Shown: one piece after another, positions 19,985 through 29,600 of the stretch
How the letters are laid out: each line of letters opens with the position of its first letter
How positions within the stretch are numbered: position 1 is the stretch's first letter
Assembly (NCBI GenBank): GCA_029706075.1
Contig: JAINUG010000011.1
Coordinates: 7,012,001 to 7,076,000, forward strand
Direction of reading: 5' to 3'
DNA: 64,000 nucleotides
Source of the DNA: Aldrovandia affinis
Taxonomy: Eukaryota > Chordata > Actinopteri > Notacanthiformes > Halosauridae
The notes under the pieces: model-generated
What the model saw: the letters and a program-made list of their open reading frames with translations, nothing else
Told to the model about the DNA's origin: nothing
Databases searched by the model: none
Made by a program: the position numbers and the translations under genes

Positions 19985-21880
19985 GGGCACGTGTCTGTTT
20001 GTTTAAGTATGAGCAGTGTGTGTGTGTGTGTGTGTGTTTGTGTATGAGCAGTGTGTGTGTGTCTGTGTGTGCGTGTGTGTGTTTGAGTATAAGCAGTGTT
20101 TGTGTGTGTGTGTGTGTGTGTTTGAGTATGAGCAGTGTGTGTGTGTCTGTGTGTGTGTGTGTGTGTGAGTGTGTGTTTTTGAGTATGAGCAGTGTGTGTG
20201 TGTGTGTTTGAGTATGAGCAGTGGGTGTTTGAGTATGACCAATGCATATGTGTGTGTATGAGAATGAGAAGTGTGTGTTTGTGTATAAGTGGTGTGTGTG
20301 TGTGTGTGTGTGTGTGAGTATGAGAAGTGGGTGTATGACTATGAGCAGTGTGTGTCTGTCTGTTTGTGTATAAGCAGTTTGGGTGTGTGTGTGTTTGAGT
20401 ATGAGCAGTATGTGTGTGTTTGAGTATGAGCATTGTGTGTGCATGTGTGTGTGTGTGTTTGATAATGAGTAGTGTGTGTTTCTCTTTGAGTATGATCAGT
20501 GGGTGTTTGAGAATGAGCAATGTCTGTGTGTGTTTGAGTATGATAAACCTGTGTCTGTGTGCTTGTGTACAAGCAGTGTGTGTGTGTGTGTGTGTGTTTG
20601 TGTTGGAATATGAGCAGTGTGTGTGAGCGTGTGTTTTTTTATTATTAGCAGTGCCTGTGTGTGTGTGTTTGAGTATGATCAGTTTGTGTGTGTGTATGTG
20701 TGTGTGTGGTTGACTATGAACACTGTTTATGTGTGTGTAGTTGTGTATGAGCAGTGTGTGTGTGTGTGTTTGAGTATGAGCAGTGTTTTCCAGTTTCAGT
20801 ATGACCAGTGTGTGTGTGTGTTGGAGTATGAACAGTATGTGTGATTGAGTATGAGCATTGTGTGTCTGTGTGTTCTGTTCGAGTAGGAGCAGTGTGTTTA
20901 TCTATGTTTGAGTATAAGCAGTGTGTGTGAGTATGTTTGAGTATGAACCTTGTTTATGTCTGTGTGTTTGTCCATGTGCAGTGTGTTTGAGTATGGACAG
21001 TGTCTTTGTGTTTCAGTATGACCAGTGTGTATTGGTGTGTGTGTTAGAGTATAAGCAGTATGTGTGCATGTGTGTGTGTGTGTGTTTCTGTATGAGCATT
21101 ATGTGTTTGAGTTTGAGGAGTATGATTGTCTGTGTTTGAGTATGAGCATTGTGTGTGAGTGTATGGTTTTCACTATGAGCAATGTGTGTGTTTGAGTATG
21201 AGCAGTGTGTGTGTGTTTGTTTTTGACTATGAGCAGTGGGTGTATGGATTTTTTTAGTATAAGCAGTGTGTATGTGTGTGTCAGTGTTTGAGTATTACTT
21301 TGTTTATGAGTGTGTGTGTGGTTGTGTATGGTTGTGTTTGAGTATGGACAGTGTGTGTGTGTGTGTGTGTGTGTGAGTGTGTGTGTGTATTGAGTGTATG
21401 AGCAGTGTGTGTGAGTGTGGCAGGCAGCAGTGTGGTATAATGGTTAGGGAGCTGGGCTTGTAACGTTAAGGTTGCAGGTTCAATCCCCAGGTGGGACACT
21501 GCTGTTGCACCCTTGAGCAAGGTACTTAACCTGAATTGCTTCAGTTAATATCCAGCTGTATAAATGGGTTGTAAAGAAATGTAAAACTATAAGAGCGTCT
21601 GCTAAATGCCTGTAATCTAATGTGAGTGTATGTTTTTGAATATGAGCAGTGTGTGTGTTTGAATTTGAGCAGTGTGTGTTTGAGTTTGAGCTGTGTGTGT
21701 GTATTTGTGTGTTTGAGTATGCACAGTGTGTTTGTATGTGTGTTTTAGTATGAGCAGTGTCTGTATGTTTCAGTATGATCAGTGTGTGTGTGTGTGTGTG
21801 TGGGGGAGGGGGTTTGGGGGATGTTTGTGGGTTTGAGTATGAGCAGCATGTTTGTGTGTGTGTGTTTGTATGAGCAGTTA
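19985..21880. repeat. 1.9-kb TG-rich minisatellite
   Basis: Dozens of variable units alternate a (TG)n block with TTTGAGTATGAGCAGT, giving unit lengths of roughly 25-50 bp. Variants include GAATGAGCA and GTATGATCA. Both strands give long open frames (HTHT-rich on minus, VCVC-rich on plus) purely because of the repeat, and none is a gene. A SINE interrupts the array at 21419-21620. Confidence 0.92.
21410..21629 (+). mobile_element. tRNA-derived SINE inside the minisatellite
   Basis: The body is 21419-21620. The tRNA-like head contains GTGGTATAATGGTTAGGGAG and the B box GGTTCAATCCCC. The body has CACCCTTGAGCAAGGTACTT and ATATCCAGCTGTATAAATGG. The tail, AGAGCGTCTGCTAAATGCC with TGTAA, matches the 3' end of the LINE at 17190, consistent with mobilisation by that LINE type. 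A 9-bp repeat, TGTGAGTGT, flanks it, but it lies in TG-rich DNA and is weak evidence. Confidence 0.85.
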
Positions 21881-23780
21881 TTTCTATTGTGCATGCTTCT
21901 CATATGAAGTCTTTGTCAGCTGCATTTTGGTTTAAAAGGCAAATGTAAATCAAGTTTAATAGATGGTTGCACAGTAAGGTTTTGCAGCATTTCTAGGGAA
22001 TATTAGTAGAATGCACAAGCACAACACGCTCCATTTTGGTCAAATTTGAAATTTGATTAGATTACTTTAACATACTTTGACACACTTTAAATCTTCACCA
22101 TTTGAGTTTCTTTTTTATCTGTAAATATGATAAAGTGCACAAACAAAACAAATGGAAACAGATGCTTCAATGAACTTCCCCTAGCAAAACTCGAGAGGCA
22201 GCACGTTTACAGGTCTGGCTTACAAAGAGTGTTTTGCATTATCCAGGCATTCATCACTTAGTGTTAAAATTACAAGGGAAAACACATATGTTGAAAATAT
22301 TCATCAATTCGTTCTAGTATTTGAAAAATTTGGGAGCATACCATGGACCCTGAATCGAATGCTATAAGGGGGGATATTTAAGTCTTGATTGACATGTGTT
22401 TTATATAACTACAATGTTCTCATTGAAGCAGCGAACACAGAGTATCGTCAGACTGGAGGCTGCAACCGCTGGAGGCACATGGCTCAGTTTTAACTTGATT
22501 AATCAGTTCTCCCCAGAGAGACTGCCACACAAAGGGAAAGATAGGAAAACTGAAAAGCAAGAAAAAATCCCCCCCAAAAAAAATGGCTGAAACCAAGCAC
22601 GAGGCCATGTCCGACTGAACCACTCATGCAGGATAACATTTTATGGGGTGTAAACACTAACACACACACACACACACACACAGAGACAAACACTCACACC
22701 TCACACGCAGTGCCCTCGTCGCTGCCTTACGTAGAGAAAACGCTGTGCCCCCCTCCCCCCCCAAAAAAGAAATTCTCATTAAATTAAAGTCCCGCTCCGT
22801 TACATAAAAAAAAGAGCTAAAAGTTTTCACAGATGACTTAATTTGCTGTGGGAACCTGCGTTTCCTCTCCAGTGCCGCCGCTCCCCTTTTGCGGTGCGGT
22901 GACCTTCAGTGCCGCTCCACCTGCTGGAAGCCATGTTTGATTCTCTGTCCGGGGAGACGCCCGCTTGACAGCAGAATGGTATCATAGGACAGAGTGGAGG
23001 AATTTTTCTTTCTCTGTCATCATTAAGGGGCTTCCCCCTATGGTGAGGGGAATGAAAAGTACGATTTAATGTTCTCAGGAGAGTGGCAGGGGAAGAAAGG
23101 CTCAAAGCTTTGCATGCTGCTTTCGGAGTGGGTCACTCTAGCCCTCGCAGCGAATGGGATGTCCCTGTGGAATTTGCCATAGACTCGCCTGAAAAGAAAA
23201 GGATTAAGACCCTTTTAAGGATGGAAATGTAACAAAAGAAGCACTTTTATGATGTAGCAGCATAAAATGAGGGTCTCCATTGTGTAACTGATTGCAAAAG
23301 ATCTTTGAAATAAGCGGCCCGCGATGTACGCTCCCATCCCCTGCGGGGCTAGTGGTTTGTACAAAATGACTTGTCTACATTAGAGCTGGAGTGGCTCTCA
23401 TTTAAGAGGCAAAGCAGAACATTATTGGTTTGTTTCTATTTTTTTCCCCTCCCGACGCTGATGGAGCTCCGGTCCCTGTGAAAGTTCCCGCTAATTTAGA
23501 AAGAGAGAGTGTAATTAGCATCACTGCAGGCCAAGAGTTTCTGTCCTTCTGCTTGTGTCCGCCAGACTCTGTTAGTTTAAGGGAATCCAGTTGCCCACTT
23601 GTGTGCAATGAACGTCCATAAAAAGTCATTCAACTTTTTAAGGAATCTAACTGTTGTGGTCTGGTGAGGGTCTGTTTTGACACCCTTAATGTTTATATTT
23701 GTTTATCAATGATATTAGTGATATACATAAGTGAATAATATATGTATATATATATATACATACATAAAGAGTGGGTATAA
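21881..23780. other. Single-copy DNA, possible conserved non-coding region
   Basis: No gene recognised. A CA microsatellite lies at 22660-22681 and C-rich tracts at about 22750-22765. The segments at about 22420-22560 and 22830-23620 have balanced composition, no repeat signature and words such as TTGATTAATCAG and CTAATTTAG, as in conserved enhancers. Splice signals and long frames are lacking. The regulatory reading is inference. Confidence 0.4.
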
Positions 23781-23787
23781 AAAGTAT

Positions 23788-24250
23788 CAACCCCCTTGTA
23801 TTGACATTTTTTGCATTTTATTTTTTTACTTCATGAAATCAAATTTTCTTGCCACTGATCAACACAAAATACTCTATAATGTCAAATAAAAAAATACATT
23901 CATAAATCATTTAGCAGACTTACAGAAAGTGCATTCAGCTTGAGTAGATAATCGACTACAATCAATTCAAGCACATAATTCCTCCAGTAAGCAGTCCTAA
24001 ACAACACAAGTGCTAAAGGAAATTGACAACAATACATGCAACAAGTAGTAGGGTTTTTTTATATGTGTAAAAAAAGCTGAATGCACTTTCTGTAAGTCAC
24101 TTTGGATAAAAGTGTCTGCTAAATGAATGTAATGTAATTTGACATTGTAACATATTTTGTGTTGATCAGTGGCAAGAAATCCCAATTAGATCTATTTTTA
24201 TTCCATGAAGTAAAAAAACTAAATGTGAAAATGCCAAAGGGGTATATACA
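23788..24250. mobile_element. Palindromic MITE-like element with a LINE/SINE tail in its middle
   Basis: The outer arms are inverted copies: 23836-23890 (TTCTTGCCACTGATCAACAC ... ATGTCAAAT) pairs with 24135-24180 (ATTTGACATTGT ... GTGTTGATCAGTGGCAAGAA), and ACTTCATG pairs with CATGAAGT further out. The inner part also has inverted ends: CATTTAGCAGAC...CAGAAAGTGCATTCAGCT (about 23908-23940) and AGCTGAATGCACTTTCTG...GTCTGCTAAATG (24075-24126). It encodes no protein. The outer class (Tc1/mariner-type or foldback MITE) is uncertain. Confidence 0.7.
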
Positions 24251-25438
24251 TATATATATAAAATGGACAATCAGATTATTATTATTTATTATCTCACATA
24301 ACAAGTGTATATTTAGACTCTTCTATGTATTCTCCACATTTGTCTGTGTTTCCACTGTTTTCCACATTTAACTGCAGTTGTTTGTTATGATTTATTTTAA
24401 TCCACATACACATTTATTCTTAAAACATGTTTAGCCTATATGAATGACTAAATTAGAATCTAGCAGCAAACTCTCAAAAAAAAATAATATTACATTCACT
24501 TTAATTCCAATGTCTTGTTCTTAACTTGCAAATATATATTTAAATTTTTTAAAATACATATATTTTCATTTTTTACACAGTGTTACGAGTTGGGCAGACA
24601 TTGAAATGAAAACATTAAGAAGATATGCAAGAAAGAAAAACAATGTAACGCTTGTTTATATTAGCAATTCAAAGTTAGGGGATAAAGCACATTGCGGTTA
24701 GATTGTAGCTGAGCCGTAGATTTCAACCGAGTATACTTTGTAAGCTGAAAGCGCCCAGGCCCTAAGGCTGATGTAAGGTATGCATTTAGAAATGAAATAG
24801 GCCTAGTCACGCTTTCTCACAACGTCCTCTGTCATAGCCCCGTAGAGGGAGAGAAGACAGAATGGAGTTGTGTTAGGCTCCAACTTTATACTTTATGTGA
24901 CTCGAAACTGACTAATGTTTACCGGTACATTTGTGTTTGTGCTGTTTCTGGACCTCTGTGTTAGGACGTGCCGCTCCCTGTGCACGGTGCACATTACTGA
25001 TGCCGATAATCTCTTTTATTCATCACATTCACTGGGGCTGTTAAAAATAAATGCATTCTTAAAAAATGAGAAAACAAAACGCCATGTACCTGGAGCCTGT
25101 GATGCCGTGGCTGGCTTAGAAGCGGCAGAGGTTACTGCGTCTGGTGTTTAATAAACGGGGAGAATGTGTGCAGAATACTGTAGAATTCTGTTTTAAAAGC
25201 ATGTAAAAATGATGTTAAGGAAAATATCTTTTACTTTGGGCACACACACACAGTGCATAATGTGGGTGGAACCTTCAGAGATGGATCTGGGAGTTGTACC
25301 GGTGCTGTGGATGTAAGGATCTGTGAACACTAGAGGGGGAGCTTATCCATGCCGCAGTGTGCGGTGCCTGGGGTCCCCTTGGAGGGGATCTCTTCTCCGG
25401 CTCCTAGCAGCTAAACCTCAGCCCAGGGACACAGCCCA

Positions 25439-25459
25439 GGGTCACAGGTCAGGAGGTCG
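25439..25459 (+). promoter_or_regulatory. Nuclear-receptor half-site cluster (candidate)
   Basis: GGGTCA-C-AGGTCA-GG-AGGTCG gives a DR1 followed by a DR2-like pair. The half-sites are seen directly. Binding and function are inferred. Confidence 0.3.
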
Positions 25460-25510
25460 AGAACTGTGGAGGGCCAATTTTATTGTCATTCTCCAAGAAG
25501 GAAAAAAAGG

Positions 25511-25512
<2 letters not shown>

Positions 25513-25585
<73 letters not shown>
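25513..25585. repeat. (GT)36 microsatellite
   Basis: An uninterrupted GT run of 73 bases, the purest long dinucleotide array in the window, likely length-variable between individuals. Frames through it encode only repetitive VCVC or THTH peptides. Confidence 0.97.
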
Positions 25586-25587
<2 letters not shown>

Positions 25588-25748
25588 TGTTCATTAGCAG
25601 TGCAAAGGGACAGGGTAGAGGAGGGGGTGGATGTGTCTTTGTCAAGTTGTGAGTGAGGGACAGAACCTTTAGCAGTCTCCACACTGAGATACAGAGCTTT
25701 TAAAAACCCCTCTGGCAGTGTAATATCAAGAGTGGAATTATTGTGAAT

Positions 25749-25761
25749 TCTCTCTTCTCTG

Positions 25762-25812
<51 letters not shown>
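25749..25812. repeat. CT-rich microsatellite
   Basis: About 64 bp of (TC)n with two single-base interruptions, a polypyrimidine tract lying 160 bp downstream of the GT array. Confidence 0.93.
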
Positions 25813-25815
<3 letters not shown>

Positions 25816-26079
25816 CGTCTCTTTCAAAGTCTTTCTTTTTCCCCCACTGTCATTTAAATGTTAAAGGAATAATTGAATGAATTATCATAAAATTTTGACA
25901 AATTCATTGACTCATCCGGGGGAGCGAGCATGACGTTTCCTTCCATTTACCTCTAATAGGACATGACATTTGCAATGAGTTTATGTGGTGGTTAGACCTT
26001 TTGCATTTTTTTCTGTAGTTCAGAGAAGTCTTAAGAGGATGGAGGTAACCTCACGTGGCTCCCAGGACACCTTACGGTG

Positions 26080-26601
26080 TTCCTCACAGCTGCTGCTATC
26101 CTGGGCATTGCCCTCTTCTGTTACCTGTTCTCATTGAGGTTTACTACCTCCTAATCCATCAAATCTCATTTGGATTATTTTTTTTTTTATCATTTTGTTT
26201 TTAAATGGATGTTCATATTTATTTGACTGTGAAACAAAATGCTGATAAAAATATCAATGTACCCAAGGTAGAATCATACTCTGTTTGTAAATTGTATGTC
26301 ATGCAGTCTATTTCAGAATATGAGGAACCATTGTGGGGGAGGTTATTCTGCGCTACACAGATTGCTCTGTCTGACCTCTGCGTCCCCACCTCAAATGCTT
26401 CCTCCAGCTGCTGCAATCCTGGGCATTGCCCTCTTCTGTTACCTGTTCTCATTGAAGTTTACTACCTCCTAATCCATCAAATCTCATTTGGATTTTTTAT
26501 TTTATTTATCATTTTGTTTTGTTCATATTTATTTGACTGTGAAACAAAATGCTGATAAAAATATCAACGTACCCAAGGTAGAATCAAATGCTTCCTCCAG
26601 C
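26080..26601. repeat. Local direct duplication of about 190 bp
   Basis: Segment 26080-26276 and segment 26399-26586 are about 95% alike, sharing GGGCATTGCCCTCTTCTGTT, TTTACTACCTCCTAATCCAT and ATTTGACTGTGAAACAAAAT. The second copy is bounded by an 18-bp direct repeat, TCAAATGCTTCCTCCAGC, at 26391-26408 and 26584-26601. This is a local duplication rather than a known transposon, and no gene is involved. Confidence 0.85.
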
Positions 26602-27029
26602 CCACTTTCCTTGGCAAGAGCTTCACGGAGATGTGGATCCCTCAGATGTGCATATGTCTGTATGCGCCTGTGTTTTAGCCTGCAGGCAGGACTGTGTGCA
26701 CTGCCTGTACACACCACAGTGTTAGCTTCTGATACCGTGGGTGAATGATACGCATTTCTTAAACTCTAGCTTAAACCCGCTGTTGAGAGCGAGGCAGAGC
26801 ACACAAATGTTTGTAAAAAAATATATTGTGGGTTAAGAAGGCACCTACTTAATCAGATTTTTTTTATTCGACTATTTCACTTTCAAGATGCATTAACAGC
26901 TATGTCTGTATTCAACTAACCAGGCAACAACTGCTAATAACTGAATAGTATTCCCATGTAATTTTACCTTACATGATCTATCTTTATACAGCTACAAAGT
27001 GATCAAAAATGCTGCATAAAATAAACAAT
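26602..27029. other. Intergenic DNA, no gene seen
   Basis: No recognised element. AT-rich to the right. Confidence 0.5.
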
Positions 27030-27610
27030 AATGAGCTATATAGTATGCTCAAAAATGTGAAAATTAGATTTTATCAATACAATTGCTCAACGGATTTTGT
27101 ATAACAAGTAATATTTTTTCCCCTAAAAAAAATTCTTCAAACCCCTGTTTTTAGTACTTCGGTACTAATGGGGATCTTCAGTTTGCACTTGTGGACTGCC
27201 CTCTTCACTTCAAACTACAGATTTTCTTGAGATGGCCATTGCAAAACAGTAATTTTGTGGTCAGTTAACCATTTATTGGTTAAATTAGTGGTATGCCTGG
27301 TGATCATTGTCTCACTGAAAGATTTGCGGCCAAGTGTCAGCTTCCTGGCAGAGGGAACCAGGTTTTTGGTCAAAATGTCTTGGTACTTGCTGGAGTTCAT
27401 GATTCCATTTACCTTAATAACAGCCCCAGAACCAATAGATGCAAAACAATAACATCAAAGATCCACCACCATATTTCATTGTAGATATGACAGTCTTGTC
27501 AGCATAAACTTCCTTCTTCTGACACCAAACCCACCGCTGGTGTGCATGACCAAAAAGCAGCATTTTGGTCTCACCTGAGGCTGCGATTGGAACAGGGTGT
27601 AAGGTTAGGT
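27030..27610 (-). mobile_element. Tc1-like transposon relic (minus strand)
   Basis: Contains, in reverse, AATACAATTGCTC, AACAAGTAATATTTTTTCCC, GCACTTGTGGACTGCCCTCT, TGGTCAAAATGTCTTGGTAC, AACATCAAAGATCCACCACC and GTTTTGGTCTCACCTGAG-like blocks, all shared with the copy at 44046. It corresponds to the transposase centre and 3' end of this Tc1-like family. No continuous frame remains, and neither terminal repeat is clearly preserved. Confidence 0.78.
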
Positions 27611-27944
27611 CAGGATCAGTTTAGCTTTACTCAAAAATGCTGTAATTGAATAAAAAATGTTCTAGGTGATTTAAACAAAGAAAAAAAAACTATGAAGGAT
27701 GGAAATATATTAGAATGTACATACATTACAGGTCCCCTATAAACTTTACTTGTAATCTTAGTGAAATACCAACATTGCCTCATTCATTATCACACTGATT
27801 TCTCAGGATTAACTGTGTAATATCAGAAAGGGAGGGACTCCTATATTTTATTGACATTGACATGTTGTCATTTTAGGGAGCTATTATTGGGCTCTGCCTC
27901 CATTCCCGTGACCTTTCATCATTAAATTGAGCTCTAGGGGTTCT
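27611..27944. other. Intergenic DNA, no gene seen
   Basis: AT-rich, no recognised repeat or coding signal. Confidence 0.5.
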
Positions 27945-28260
27945 GGGTGCTGGGTGGCTCATCCTGTGAAGGCACTACTGTGGCATTTAATCGAGACCAT
28001 GCCAGTGCTGACTGTGACCAGCAGCCCTGTGGGGTGGCAGTACTACTTGGCAGTAGTATCGCCCAGGGAGGGAGGGCTATAGTCGGCCAAATTGTCCATG
28101 TCTCGTTGCACACCAACAACCCCTGCTGGTCAATCAGGCACACACAGTTTGCCTGTACAAAGCTACACATGAAATGTCTTCCACCAACTCATGTCTGTGC
28201 AAATTAGGTTTGTAGACTGCAATGTGAAAAGAAGTGGCGGCTGACATCACGTCATTTTGA
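27945..28260. mobile_element. Degenerate SINE-like repeat, copy 1
   Basis: Contains GAGACCATGCCAGTGCTGAC with TGTGACCAGCAGCC, then CACATGAAATGTCTTCC, CTGTGCAAATT and AAGAAGTGGCGGCTGACATC. The first block recurs at about 35698-35735 and the last at about 36805-36830, so this is an interspersed repeat of roughly 300 bp. The family is not identified, and the absence of clear polymerase III boxes makes the SINE label tentative. Confidence 0.5.
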
Positions 28261-28787
28261 GAAGAGTGTTTGCTCGTTTACAGTCTGATATAAAAAAAAA
28301 AAATTTATACAGTATATATACAGTATACATATATACGTATATTTATATTAATGTATATATGTGTGTGTGTGTATACTGTATGTGCACAAATGAGGGAAGC
28401 ATCCTTATGACTCAATCAATAAATGTCCTTTTTTACACTCCTTTAATTAAGTGTAATTACACAAAGATGTGCAATATCAGTAGAATTGATAGTTGATTTC
28501 AGTCTCTAGGGAGACCGAGCTGTGCATAAACACATGTAGTGGCTGGCTCTCGTCCTAATCGCATAAGGACAAAGTAATGACTGTCAGAGACATTTGGATA
28601 TGGAATGTTGTCTATTTGGCAGTTGAGGCCGCACTGCTTTGTGTCAGAGAGGGGAGCCAGGTCGGGTTTGATCCCTGAAAGATGATAGAGAACGGCCTGA
28701 GACTCCCCCCTTCCCCCAAAATAACCACCACCACCCAGCCCCCTTCGGGGTCCAGCCAGTGAAAAATGTGTATTTACCGACAACAGT

Positions 28788-28820
<33 letters not shown>

Positions 28821-29600
28821 GGAAAGAGGCCGGCACACGTGCCTGTGTTGCTCTGCAAACGCTCCAATACATCACAAAGATTTGTTCAAACCAACTTTCA
28901 CAGGCCAAATCGAGCATGTTATTTTCTGTTTAGATCTGACTTTGGAAGGCTAGCGGTTGGGGGAGATTTCTAGCTCTCCCCGCGATTAGAGAGGGTGTTA
29001 TAAAAGCTCTCATTAGCGCGCTCCCCACTCTGACCTCCAGGGCCGCTAGCACAGGCCTGGCAGTGGACTTCAAATACTACAGCGCATCAATCAGGTCCAA
29101 GCTGGCTTTTAAAGTCATTTTACCTCTCCTTTTTTCTTCTTCTCCTTCCTCCCCCTTCCCTTCTTTTTTTCTTCTTCTTCGGCTCTGTAAAGTGTTACCG
29201 GCATTCCTACATCTCAACCGTGCCAGAGGAGCAGAGGTCAGATTTACACTTTATTCATTTATTTATTTATTTTTAACATTTTTAATTCCCTTCCTCACAT
29301 ATCAGAAATGTTAAAATATCCCAAAGAGATATAACAGCTTAATGTATGCTAATCCTTACTCTTTGTATTTCAAGGGTTTATTTATTCCAATTTTTATGGA
29401 AATCATTGGATCCCCCCCAACTTATGCTTTTTATTCCTCCCACCCCAATTCCCCCTCCGAGCTGTAGCTAAAATAAAGTGCTCGATCTGAAGGAATAACT
29501 GTTGATGGAATAGTTTAAAAAATGCTACATTCTAATCTCCTGGTTGTTCCAACCTGAAAAGCACTGGATCCCCCCACCACCAAAAAAACTTTAATAAATC
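28261..29600. other. Single-copy DNA with TA, GA and polypyrimidine tracts
   Basis: No gene seen. TA-rich alternating DNA lies at about 28300-28375, a GA run at 28787-28827, and a nearly pure pyrimidine tract at about 29127-29180. The stretch 28890-29110 (TTAGAGAGGGTGTTATAAAA, CATTAGCGCGCTCCCC, CAAATACTACAGCGCATCAA) has the look of a conserved non-coding element. This is inference. Confidence 0.4.

Larger units (their letters stand above)
24251..26079. other. Intergenic DNA with long microsatellites
   Basis: No gene seen. It holds the 73-bp GT array at 25513-25585, the CT array at 25749-25812 and a nuclear-receptor half-site cluster at 25439-25459. The rest is AT-rich and unrecognised. Confidence 0.5.

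Noticed and set aside
19921..20520. Long minus-strand open frame (199 codons) rich in HTHT repeats
   Set aside because: It is a by-product of the TG-rich minisatellite. The translation is only Thr-His repeats, and frames on the other strand and phases are equally open.
19985..21880. Possible CRISPR-like repeat array
   Set aside because: Units vary in length and there are no unique spacers. This is a eukaryotic minisatellite.
28499..28867. 122-codon minus-strand frame with serine/leucine runs
   Set aside because: The SLSLSLSL stretch is encoded by the GA/CT microsatellite. No domain.
29127..29180. Polypyrimidine tract as a splice acceptor
   Set aside because: It is T/C-rich, but no convincing AG-exon-GT pattern follows. 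More likely a low-complexity or triplex-prone tract.
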